From: Bacillota bacterium
GTDB lineage: Bacteria; Bacillota; Clostridia; Acetivibrionales; DSM-1351
DNA length: 14,848 nucleotides
Assembly (NCBI GenBank): GCA_023398105.1
Contig: JAEWST010000181.1
Location: 1-14,848 of the forward strand
Direction: 5' to 3'
This document shows positions 1 through 7,068 of the stretch, piece by piece. Under the pieces are notes generated by a model. The model was not told the DNA's origin. It made no database searches and saw nothing but the letters and a program-made list of their open reading frames with translations. Positions within the stretch are counted from its first letter, which is position 1. The number at the start of each line of letters is the position of its first letter. Made by a program: the position numbers and the translations under genes.

Positions 1-488
1 CCCCTTAGGTTTTTTACTGACCATAATTTTTCACTGAGGTGCCAGGTCATTAATGCTTTCCTCAATGTGTTAGGAATTAGAGTCTAAGATGTTTTATGTT
101 AACCTCTCGACTACATGAGTTATTATATCACCCGACATTTTGAATAGTCAACATAATATGTAAGTTGTAAACTACTTGTAACCCTCACGTAATGGGCTTT
201 CTTGCACATGTAGGTTCATTATGGTAAACCTAGGGTTTTGAAGGGTTGCAGACACTGATAATACTATTTCACATATAAAACATAAAAAGACATGCTCAAA
301 AACAAAGTTTGTACAAACATAGTACATTTTTAGCACCAAAAAGCACAAGTGGTTTTGCAGTGTACTGAAATTTATATAAAAAGTGGCGTGGGAGGTTAGT
401 ATTGAACATTATTTTCAGGCTTTGTGCCAACGCAACATATGCGGCTATTTAAAATGTGCTCGCATATGTAATCACAAATTCGTATAAA
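1..488. other. Gene-free left-edge region
   Basis: No convincing coding region lies here on either strand; all frames are broken by stops. Visible structure: a 9-bp perfect inverted repeat at 435-443/461-469 with a 17-nt loop, and a weaker one at 211-216/227-232. On the minus strand an ATG at 50-48 has a GAGG ribosome binding site about 9 nt upstream, followed by 16 open codons to the window edge. That could be the start of a minus-strand gene or an end of a mobile element lying outside the window; it is too short to decide. An AAGTGGCG core at 381-388 resembles the GC-rich repeats near 11150 and 12455. Confidence 0.5.
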
Positions 489-530
489 ATAAAAAAAACC
501 ACTCAGAATCAATTTATGTTCTGAATGGTT
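489..530 (-). terminator. Intrinsic terminator of the glgC-glgD operon
   Basis: On the minus strand an 11-bp stem (arms 519-529 and 498-508, one G-U pair, 10-nt loop) is followed directly by a run of eight T (498-491). It lies about 40 nt past the glgD stop codon, as expected for the operon end. Confidence 0.9.
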
Positions 531-570
531 CTTGTCATTTACTTTATTGAGCTTTCACAGTTAGCTTTCT

Positions 571-1689
571 CTAAACCATTACCTTTTTTCCTATTATAAT
601 AGGCCAAGTCTCCTCGCCTTTAAGGCATCTGCCTTTTGACAGAGTTACACTTTTGTCAAGTATCGCATAATTTAATGTAGCATTCTCTTCAATAACACTT
701 TCCTGCATAACAATACTATCCTTAACAACAGCACCCTTCTTGACTGTAACTCCTCTAAAGAGCACACTGTTTTCAACAGTTCCTTCTATTATACAACCAT
801 CCGCTACTATTGAGTTTCTAACCTCTGCCTCTTCATTGAACTTAGCAGGTGCCTCATCCTTTACTTTAGTATATATCTTTGCTGAGCCAAACAAATCGTT
901 GCTCACCTCTGGTTTCAGAAGTTCCATATTGCACTTGTAATACATTTGTACTGAAGAAACGCTTCTCCAATACCCATTAAATTTATAACCGCATATCTTT
1001 AGCTTGTGTAGCATCTTTACTAGTATATCTAATACAAAATCATAATAACCATGCGCTACACATTCTTCTAATAAAGACATTAGTAACTCTCTCTTTATTA
1101 CATAAGTACCTAACGAGCCCAAAAGTGAATTAGGATGTATAGGTTTTTCTTGAAAATCTATTACCCTTTGATCCTCATCTACCTGAAGAATACCCATATT
1201 AGACAATTCTTCTATTGGAACATCATTCATCTCTCGATACGCAATTGTTATATCGGCCTCTGTATCCTTGTGCTGCTTTACCATATCATCAAAGGTTGTT
1301 GTATATACACAGTTACCTTGTGATATAATAACATATTCCTCATTACTTCTCTTTAAGAAAGTGAGATTGTTGTACATTGAGTCAGCTGTCCCTCTATACC
1401 AACCTGAATTATCATCCGCTAGAAATGGTGGAAAAATAAATAATCCGTCTGTTTTTCTATCTAAATCCCACTCTTTTCCTGAACCCAAGTGATCCATTAG
1501 AGATCTAAAGCTATACTGGGTTATTACACCTACATTTCTTATGCCTGAATTCACCATATTTGAAAGTACAAAATCAATTGCCCTATACTTTCCTCCAACT
1601 GGTACTGCAGGGGTAGACCTCATTGTAGAAAGCTCTTTTAGTTTTGTGCTTCTTCCACCTGATAATATTATTCCCATTACATTTTTCAT
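571..1689 (-). CDS. glgD: GlgD, non-catalytic subunit of glucose-1-phosphate adenylyltransferase
   Basis: Second subunit of ADP-glucose pyrophosphorylase, 372 aa, acting in the cytoplasm in glycogen synthesis. The nucleotidyltransferase fold is kept (GGKYRAIDF at residues 32-40, NSGI, ITQY), as is a C-terminal left-handed beta-helix with hexapeptide-like repeats. The active site is degraded. The N-terminal GGxGxRL loop reads GGRSTKL, and the Lys of the AKPAV motif is Thr (STPAV). The catalytic Asp of SGDH aligns with Asn126 (SQGN), and the metal-binding Asp of GYWRDVG is Ser243 (GYWRSVS). This is the usual GlgD pattern: a partner that stabilises or regulates GlgC rather than a catalyst. The ATG overlaps the glgC stop in an ATGA, so translation is probably coupled. 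Confidence 0.95.
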   Translation of the reverse strand: MKNVMGIILSGGRSTKLKELSTMRSTPAVPVGGKYRAIDFVLSNMVNSGIRNVGVITQYSFRSLMDHLGSGKEWDLDRKTDGLFIFPPFLADDNSGWYRGTADSMYNNLTFLKRSNEEYVIISQGNCVYTTTFDDMVKQHKDTEADITIAYREMNDVPIEELSNMGILQVDEDQRVIDFQEKPIHPNSLLGSLGTYVIKRELLMSLLEECVAHGYYDFVLDILVKMLHKLKICGYKFNGYWRSVSSVQMYYKCNMELLKPEVSNDLFGSAKIYTKVKDEAPAKFNEEAEVRNSIVADGCIIEGTVENSVLFRGVTVKKGAVVKDSIVMQESVIEENATLNYAILDKSVTLSKGRCLKGEETWPIIIGKKVMV

Positions 1690-2966
1690 TCAGCAACACC
1701 ACCTTTGAATACGCTTTTTCCTGACTCTATAACTAGTGAATCAAAGTCCTCTGCACCAACCCCTGCATCTATCATAACATTTTTGCCTATTACTGTACTC
1801 TCAGGTATACTTGCTTCTTCTCCAACAACTGTTATGCCAGAATCATATATACTTGGCTTAAACTCATTCTGTATATCATCACCCTCACCAAGTTTAGAAT
1901 TTGCTCCAATAGTAACCAACTCGCTAATAATGCATTTATTTATTGAAACATTATTGAGAATTTTTGAGTTTGACATTACTATTGAGTCCTGAATAACAGC
2001 ACCCTCTTCAACAATTACACCAGGGAATAATATGGAATTTATAACTGTGCCATATATCGTACAACCTTCAGCAATCATAGATTTTTTAACACAGGCTGAT
2101 GGACCTATGTAATGTGCAGGCTTTACTGGATTTGGCGTATATATCTTCCATTCAGCATCAAATAAATTAAATGGAGGAATTCTACCAATCAAGTCCATAT
2201 TAGATTCCCAAAACGCCTGTATTGTACCAACATCTCTCCAATATCCTGAAAACTGATAAGCCCACATACTTTTATTATCCTTAAGCATTGCCGGGATAAT
2301 ATTTTTGCCAAAATCATTATCTGATTCTAGACACTCATTATCCTTTATCAAATACTCTCTAAGTGTTGACCAACTAAAAATATATACACCCATAGATGCT
2401 AGTGTACTCTTTGGATTTTTAGGCTTTTCCTCAAACTCATAGATATTTCCATTTTCATGGCAGTTCATAATTCCGTATCTGCTAGCTTCCTCATATGGAA
2501 CATTTATAACTGATATAGTTGCATCAGCGTTATTTTCCCTATGAAAATCCAACATTTTTGAATAATCCATCTTATAAATGTGATCACCAGATAATATAAT
2601 AACATATTCTGGGGAATACCTATCTATATAGTGAATATTCTGATATACAGCATTTGCAGTTCCTTTGAACCATTCACCACTCTCAGCTCTTAAATACGGT
2701 GATAATATAGTTACTCCACCATCTATTCTGTCCATGTCCCATGGTTTACCTATCCCTATATGTGAATTAAGTTTAAGCGGCTGATACTGTGTAAAGACAC
2801 CAACAGTATCAATCCCAGAATTTATACAATTACTTAGGGAAAAATCAATAATTCTATATTTACCACCGTATAGGACAGCTGGCTTTGCAACATTTTTTGT
2901 GAGAACACCTAATCTGCTCCCCTGCCCTCCAGCAAGCAATAATGCTATCATTTCTTTTTTATTCAT
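1686..2966 (-). CDS. glgC: GlgC, glucose-1-phosphate adenylyltransferase (catalytic subunit)
   Basis: Makes ADP-glucose from ATP and glucose-1-phosphate, the committed step of bacterial glycogen synthesis. At 426 aa it has family-typical length. Motifs: GGQGSRLGVLT (13-23), AKPAV (27-31, substrate-loop Lys), GGKYRIIDFSLSNC (34-47), SGDHIYKMDY (126-135, catalytic Asp128), EEKP (179-182), and GYWRDVG (241-247, metal-binding Asp245). A beta-helix domain with hexapeptide repeats forms the C-terminus. An upstream in-frame ATG at 2990 lacks a ribosome binding site. I chose the ATG at 2966 because GGGAG lies 8 nt before it and family proteins start close to this lysine-rich segment. It heads a two-gene operon with glgD. 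A weak candidate promoter (TTGATA, 17 nt, TTTTAT) lies upstream around 3040-3068 but is not persuasive. Confidence 0.96.
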   Translation of the reverse strand: MNKKEMIALLLAGGQGSRLGVLTKNVAKPAVLYGGKYRIIDFSLSNCINSGIDTVGVFTQYQPLKLNSHIGIGKPWDMDRIDGGVTILSPYLRAESGEWFKGTANAVYQNIHYIDRYSPEYVIILSGDHIYKMDYSKMLDFHRENNADATISVINVPYEEASRYGIMNCHENGNIYEFEEKPKNPKSTLASMGVYIFSWSTLREYLIKDNECLESDNDFGKNIIPAMLKDNKSMWAYQFSGYWRDVGTIQAFWESNMDLIGRIPPFNLFDAEWKIYTPNPVKPAHYIGPSACVKKSMIAEGCTIYGTVINSILFPGVIVEEGAVIQDSIVMSNSKILNNVSINKCIISELVTIGANSKLGEGDDIQNEFKPSIYDSGITVVGEEASIPESTVIGKNVMIDAGVGAEDFDSLVIESGKSVFKGGVAE

Positions 2967-3122
2967 TGCATCAACTCCCAGTATAGTCATTTTATAAAAA
3001 AATATAGTTATTCATATTTCATTTTATACAAATAATTCTACATAAAATATACTTTTCCCTTTTTTATCAAGAAATAATACTAATAAAAGTTTTTTGCAAC
3101 AAATAACGCAAATTATTTTTGC

Positions 3123-3170
3123 CTATGTAAAAAAGCTAAAATCTAAATAAATATTAGATCTTAGCTTTTT
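3123..3170 (-). terminator. Intrinsic terminator downstream of the Cys-rich gene
   Basis: A 17-bp stem (3130-3146/3154-3170, 7-nt loop) is fully paired on the minus strand with one G-U, and its 3' arm ends in a T run. It lies about 165 nt past the stop of the 3334-3696 gene and insulates it from glgC. The plus strand also ends in five T, so it may work both ways, though no plus-strand gene reads into it. Confidence 0.8.
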
Positions 3171-3213
3171 GCATACTTAATATTTCAACTTTCTGACATT
3201 AGAAGTTTTTTAC

Positions 3214-3233
3214 ACAACTAATTCATGCAATTA
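3214..3233. repeat. 20-bp dispersed repeat, copy 1
   Basis: The 20 bases acaactaattcatgcaatta occur here and again, in the same orientation, at 11268-11287, about 8 kb away. Both copies are in non-coding DNA, and the flanks are partly alike. Confidence 0.6.
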
Positions 3234-3333
3234 CTCTTAACCCAACGAATGCAAAATCTATCCATTCTCAAGTCTACCAATGGCTTGTTGTTCAGAAAAC
3301 CCACTTATCCTTGCCATATAAACTACTAGTTAC

Positions 3334-3696
3334 CTAGATTGCATTGTGAGTAAAGCAAGCAATGCTACAAACAGGTATGTCCGTTACAGAACCAACTGTT
3401 CCAATCGGATTCATGTTTTGCATATTCATATTATCTCCCATACAACCAATACCATTTGCATAAGGTGTTCCGCTACATGCATTTCCTATTGCACAACCCG
3501 GTGCTGGACCTATCTGAGTGATTAATTTAACAAAGCATTCATTTACTCCCAGAAGTACGCCTGTAAATCCACACCCCGACATCCCACCGCTAGTTGTAAA
3601 TATCGTAACAGTTTGGCCAATATATTTTTTCATTGCACAAACTATATCACCATGTAGTAAAAGACCATCGCTACAGCAGAAATGTTCTTCTCCCAT
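3334..3696 (-). CDS. Small Cys-rich protein, possible spore-coat-type protein
   Basis: 120 aa with ten cysteines (two adjacent at residues 7-8, and pairs such as CAIGNAC and CSIAC). The N-terminal half contains a compact beta-rich segment (IGQTVTIFTTSGG...GFTGVLLGVNECFVKLI) that resembles small Sm-like barrels found in Firmicute spore-associated proteins. The C-terminal half is rich in Gly, Met, Asn and Cys and looks low-complexity. I do not recognise a named family with certainty. The start at 3696 is preferred over the in-frame ATG at 3720 because AAGGAG and GGGGGA lie just before it. A sigma-K-like promoter upstream and the cysteine content suggest a late-sporulation structural role by inference. 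It has no signal peptide or membrane segment. Confidence 0.75.
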   Translation of the reverse strand: MGEEHFCCSDGLLLHGDIVCAMKKYIGQTVTIFTTSGGMSGCGFTGVLLGVNECFVKLITQIGPAPGCAIGNACSGTPYANGIGCMGDNMNMQNMNPIGTVGSVTDIPVCSIACFTHNAI

Positions 3697-3742
3697 AATC
3701 CCCCGCTCCTTCCAATTCATAAAGTATTATTTTGCTACAATA

Positions 3743-3771
3743 TATTTTATGTTAACGGGTTATTATGTGTT
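3743..3771 (-). promoter_or_regulatory. Sigma-K-like promoter for the Cys-rich gene
   Basis: On the minus strand AACA (3771-3768) is followed by exactly 16 nt and then CATAAAATA (3751-3743). This matches the sigma-K consensus known from Bacillus subtilis (mACm, 16 nt, CATAnnnTA) at every fixed position. The predicted start would give a leader of about 40 nt before the ATG at 3696. The region is AT-rich, so chance is possible. Confidence 0.4.
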
Positions 3772-3845
3772 ACTGCAATCAATGAATTTTGTTTATATTA
3801 ATGAACCAAATGTCAATGAGGGTACATAATTAAACCTAAGCAAGA

Positions 3846-4628
3846 TCAGAATTCTGTTATTATTCTATAAAATATTTCTAGCCTTTTCTGGTTTTCTACA
3901 GGCTTCCCTGAGTCAAAATATTTAATTTCGCCACATGTTTTCTGAGTATTAAAAATACCCTTTTCCTCAAGCAAATGATTTAAATATTTAATAGTACCTA
4001 CACTTCCGTCAATAATATCTATATTTTTTGGAAGAACCTCTTTAAATGCCTTCTTGTATATAGGAAAGTGTGTACATCCTAAAACAAAGGTTTTGTAGTT
4101 ACTAATATCGAAGGCTGATAATTTTTCTTTAATAACAGGAATAACTTTATCATAGTCAAATACCATATGCTCTGCCAATTCGACTAATTCAGGAAATGCT
4201 AAGTAGTCAACAATATGTTCTGTATCTACTCTTTGTACCAAGTTGTGGAATTTTTCCTCCCTAAGTGTCAGAGGTGTTGCCAAAACAAGTACTCTTTTAC
4301 CATTACCATTCTGAACCGCTGGCTTTACAGCTGGCTCCATACCTACAATTGGAAAATTATACATACTTCGCAAATCTCTTACCGCTATACTGGTAGCTGT
4401 ATTACATGCTACAACAAGTGCTTTTATACCCTGCTCAACCAAAAACTCAACCGCTTCAAATATATAAGTACGAACCTGCTCCTTAGTCTTTGTTCCATAG
4501 GGCACATGTTCTATATCTGCATAATATATATAGTTTTCATTAGGAAGCTGCTTTATTGCTTCTGACAGAACAGTAATTCCACCAAAACCAGAATCCAAAA
4601 AACCTATACTGTCACTATTGGTATTCAT
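3846..4628 (-). CDS. murI: Glutamate racemase
   Basis: Interconverts L- and D-glutamate, supplying D-Glu to cytoplasmic peptidoglycan precursor synthesis. 260 aa, normal for the family. Both catalytic cysteines are visible, Cys75 in ACNTAT and Cys185 in GCTHFP. The N-terminal DSGFGG motif (12-17, with Asp12) and the PYGTK segment (43-47) are also present. The ATG at 4628 has GGAG 7 nt upstream. A short AT hairpin, CTTTTTT/AAAAAAG, directly precedes this ribosome binding site and overlaps its first G. The gene lies 37 nt downstream of the membrane-protein gene and probably shares its promoter at 5097-5125. No terminator is visible after it, so transcription may continue into the Cys-rich gene. 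Confidence 0.96.
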   Translation of the reverse strand: MNTNSDSIGFLDSGFGGITVLSEAIKQLPNENYIYYADIEHVPYGTKTKEQVRTYIFEAVEFLVEQGIKALVVACNTATSIAVRDLRSMYNFPIVGMEPAVKPAVQNGNGKRVLVLATPLTLREEKFHNLVQRVDTEHIVDYLAFPELVELAEHMVFDYDKVIPVIKEKLSAFDISNYKTFVLGCTHFPIYKKAFKEVLPKNIDIIDGSVGTIKYLNHLLEEKGIFNTQKTCGEIKYFDSGKPVENQKRLEIFYRIITEF

Positions 4629-4665
4629 AGAACTTCTCCTTTTTTCTTAAAAAAGAACTTTGCTT

Positions 4666-5058
4666 TTATCTACGTAAATCTCTTGATATTCTTGATATTA
4701 TTGAAAAAAATATCCATCCCATCCCACAATATATAATTGAGGGTAAAAAGTATATAAAGTACATTAATTCATTAAACATATTTGAAAAACTACTGTTGCC
4801 ATAATAGCTATATATAGAAATACCCAGCGAATACAATGACGCTAGCACCAAGCTTATTGGCACAATAATAAGAGTTTCCCGTTCGCAAAAACTATTGTAA
4901 ATCATAAGCAATATTAGCGGAAATATAATTGCAGTAATACCAAAAACAATATACATTCCTGTAATAGGAAGCTTTAATCTTACTATGAATATTAACATAA
5001 TTATTATAATTGCAGCCTCAAGGACGCTAAGTCCTAAGACTTTTAAAATTTTTCCCAT
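4666..5058 (-). CDS. Hypothetical four-helix membrane protein
   Basis: 130 aa, not assigned to a known family. Four hydrophobic segments are visible at about residues 9-27, 34-54, 62-84 and 98-121, with a short polar N-terminus and an Arg-rich C-terminus (SRISRDLRR) that should face the cytoplasm by the positive-inside rule. It has no signal-peptide cleavage motif and no catalytic motif. The ATG at 5058 has GGAG 7 nt upstream. It is the first gene of a likely two-gene unit with murI (37-nt gap) and has a good sigma-A promoter. Pairing with murI might suggest a cell-envelope link, but nothing in the sequence proves it. Confidence 0.8.
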   Translation of the reverse strand: MGKILKVLGLSVLEAAIIIIMLIFIVRLKLPITGMYIVFGITAIIFPLILLMIYNSFCERETLIIVPISLVLASLYSLGISIYSYYGNSSFSNMFNELMYFIYFLPSIIYCGMGWIFFSIISRISRDLRR

Positions 5059-5096
5059 TCATTTACTCCATCTAATATCTTTTTAACTACTGTCAT

Positions 5097-5125
5097 ATTA
5101 TATAATATAGGGTAAAATGTATCAA
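5097..5125 (-). promoter_or_regulatory. Sigma-A promoter for the membrane protein-murI unit
   Basis: On the minus strand TTGATA (5125-5120), a 17-nt spacer and a perfect TATAAT (5102-5097) lie about 40 nt before the ATG at 5058. This is a near-consensus vegetative promoter. Confidence 0.8.
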
Positions 5126-5480
5126 ATTTTTTAATTAATTCAATTATAGTTTATAGCCTGAAAATCTATAACACCAAATATTCTTGTATCCATTGCAGAA
5201 ATTTTTACCATCTGATTCCTGCAATTATTTCATTAAGACTGTTTAACACATCTTCCTATATTCTCAAAAACTTTTGCCAACTACTAATTGACTTTACAGC
5301 TATTTGTATATTATTGCCAAACATTCTAAATTCACAATTAAAATATAATATAAACTAGAAACTATTAAAATAAGGCTTTATAATTTTTGTATGTTATAGG
5401 CACACTCAGCTAAAAATGCTTCGCATTTTTTTCACGCTTCGTGCCTTCTCAGGTTCAAGTCCTTGATTTTTTTATTCAAA
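5126..5480. other. Gene-free region between the membrane-protein promoter and the tRNA-Pro terminator
   Basis: No coding region is supported. It contains an 8-bp hairpin with a 3-nt loop at 5412-5430 flanked by T/A runs (a possible bidirectional terminator), a 4-bp mini-hairpin at 5433-5443, and a 13-base sequence at 5451-5463 identical to the T-arm of tRNA-Pro but in inverted orientation. Confidence 0.5.
5412..5432. terminator. Short A/T-flanked hairpin, possible terminator
   Basis: An 8-bp stem, AAAAATGC/GCATTTTT, closes a TTC loop and runs into a T stretch on both strands. It would act as a second terminator behind tRNA-Pro on the minus strand. No plus-strand gene uses it. Confidence 0.45.
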
Positions 5481-5509
5481 AAGCCACTCAATAAGATATT
5501 GAGTGGCTT
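5478..5509 (-). terminator. Intrinsic terminator of tRNA-Pro
   Basis: A 13-bp perfect stem (5481-5493/5497-5509) with a 3-nt loop starts 3 nt past the encoded CCA. On the minus strand it is followed by TTTTT. Confidence 0.9.
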
Positions 5510-5512
5510 ATA

Positions 5513-5588
5513 TGGTCGGAGTGAGAGGACTTGAACCTCCAGCATCTTGGTCCCAAACCAAGCGCGCTGCCAATTGCGCTACACCCCG
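5513..5588 (-). tRNA. tRNA-Pro(UGG)
   Basis: Full cloverleaf on the minus strand. The 7-bp acceptor stem CGGGGTG/CACTCCG has one G-U pair. A D-arm is present, and the anticodon stem CTTGG/CCAAG encloses loop TTTGGGA, giving anticodon TGG at 5555-5553. The T-arm carries GGTTCAAGTCC. The discriminator base is A, and the 3' CCA is encoded. A UGG anticodon can read all proline codons in many bacteria. It stands alone with its own terminator. Confidence 0.97.
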
Positions 5589-6209
5589 ATAAAAAATTCA
5601 ACTAATCAAAAGCACTGATTACTACAACGAGATAACCTCAAGTGCAAATGTATTGTACTATAGGCTAAAAATATTAGCAACATTTATTTAGGATTTAAAT
5701 TTGAGATTATCTTAATATTACTCTTGTATACTTCAATTTACATTGATTTAATACTCTACATATAAAATTACATAAATTTTTTATGATTAATTACTCCACT
5801 TTCGCAGTGCTGGACGCTTCTTTTAACTGTATCATAAAAAATATTACACTTATGACAATCAGATGTAACAAAATTGAAATCTTATATGACTTGATACATT
5901 ATTTTAGTTTTTCTATAATAAAGTCAATCACTATTAGCTGAAAACTGATACTAATGGACACACTTTTAGCAAAAAATACTGTTGTTATGGTATATGGACG
6001 CATCTAATTTGCTATTGCATTTCGATTCTATCAAGCCATCAGTTAAAGTTTGGGGTTGAGGATTAAGCCTCTTAGTTCCAAAAGGAACTCTATAGCTAAT
6101 ATTTTTTGAACAGTAATTAACTTTAATAAAGCTATTGTATTGTAGCTTATTCGAAATAACCAGTTTTCGTTTTTTCAATGTAACAGCTACAGCTCAGTTT
6201 TGGAGAGGA
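5589..6209. other. Gene-free region upstream of the TtcA-like gene
   Basis: About 620 nt without a supported gene. A 70-codon minus-strand open frame at 5966-6178 has no ribosome binding site and is not convincing. The clearest structure is a hairpin at 6074-6079/6084-6089 (AGTTCC, AAAA loop, GGAACT) inside a possible outer pairing 6063-6068/6095-6099, followed by six T at 6102-6107, in the leader of the downstream plus-strand gene. The tRNA-Pro promoter must lie at the left side; TTGCAC about 17 nt before TAGTAA is a weak candidate. Confidence 0.45.
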
Positions 6210-6929
6210 GTGACAGATATACAACGTATTTTAGGGCAAATGAGACGAGCTATCCAGGACTATAATATGATAGAAGACGGTGACAAAATTGCGGTAGGTG
6301 TAAGTGGAGGAAAAGATAGTATGGCATTGCTAGCTGCTCTACAGCAGCTTCAAAGATTTTTCCCAAAAAAATTTGAGCTAGAAGCAGTGAGCCTTTTAAT
6401 GGGCATTGGAAATGCAGATTTTACTCCAGTTGCCGACTACTGTCGCCAGATAGGTGTCAATTATACTATTGAGGAGACCTTGATTGGTAAAATTGTTTTT
6501 GAAATTCGGCAGGAGCAAAATCCCTGCTCAATGTGTGCAAATCTCAGGAGGGGTGCTCTTCATAATATTGCCAAGAAGTTAGGCTGCAATAAAGTAGCTC
6601 TCGGTCACCATAGAGATGATGCAATTGAAACATTATTGCTGAGTACCTTTTATGAAGGTAGAATACATACATTTTCTCCAGTAACCTATCTTTCAAAAAA
6701 AGACTTATACCTCATTAGGCCACTGATTTATACTGAGGAAAGTCAAATAAAGTGTTTAGCAAAGTCTGAGCAGTTTCCTATTGTAAAAAGCCCCTGCAAA
6801 TATGATGGGAATACTAAACGCCAGTACATCAAAGATTTAATCTATGAGCTTCAAAAGGAAAAAAGGGATATAAAGAGTAATCTTTTCGGGGCAATTAAAC
6901 GTGCAGAGGTTGATGGTTGGCATGAATAA
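6210..6929 (+). CDS. TtcA-like PP-loop tRNA 2-thiolation protein
   Basis: 239 aa from the chosen start. The PP-loop SGGKDS (32-37) binds and pyrophosphorolyses ATP. CSMC at 106-109 plus Cys196 reproduce the three-cysteine pattern that holds a [4Fe-4S] cluster in E. coli TtcA (2-thiocytidine at tRNA position 32). LGHHRDDAIETLL (131-143) is the family's second signature. The cytoplasmic role is thus probably tRNA cytidine thiolation, although related TtcA/TilS-family clostridial proteins have not all been tested. The frame is open further upstream to 6135. I chose the GTG at 6210 because GGAGAGG lies just before it and because homologues start shortly before ILGxMRRAIxDYNMI. ATG 6240 is the alternative, with a poor ribosome binding site. 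Confidence 0.88.
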   Translation: MTDIQRILGQMRRAIQDYNMIEDGDKIAVGVSGGKDSMALLAALQQLQRFFPKKFELEAVSLLMGIGNADFTPVADYCRQIGVNYTIEETLIGKIVFEIRQEQNPCSMCANLRRGALHNIAKKLGCNKVALGHHRDDAIETLLLSTFYEGRIHTFSPVTYLSKKDLYLIRPLIYTEESQIKCLAKSEQFPIVKSPCKYDGNTKRQYIKDLIYELQKEKRDIKSNLFGAIKRAEVDGWHE

Positions 6930-7068
6930 ACTCAACTTTGTAATTTGAAATTTGTAGGTAATGAGCTTCATTCCCTTTTATAAACTTACTTTAATACTTT
7001 AACAAAATTTGTAGACCAGCTATTTATGATCTACTAAAATCATATTGTTGTTGGGAGGAAAATAATAA

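Larger units (their letters stand above)
2967..3333. other. Intergenic region upstream of glgC
   Basis: Strongly AT-rich leader and promoter region for glgC, followed further upstream by the terminator at 3123-3170 that closes the Cys-rich gene unit. A 20-base sequence at 3214-3233 recurs exactly at 11268-11287. No coding region is seen. Confidence 0.6.

Noticed and set aside
3334..3720. Start of the Cys-rich gene at the ATG at 3720
   Set aside because: The purine-rich AAGGAG/GGGGGA sequence lies inside that extension and is well placed for the ATG at 3696.
5412..5463. Second complete tRNA on the plus strand
   Set aside because: Only a T-arm-like stretch is present; no acceptor stem, D-arm or anticodon arm can be formed around it.
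5966..6178. 70-codon minus-strand open frame in the gap before the TtcA-like gene
   Set aside because: It has no ribosome binding site before its ATG, no recognisable motif, and it crosses the structured leader of the plus-strand gene.
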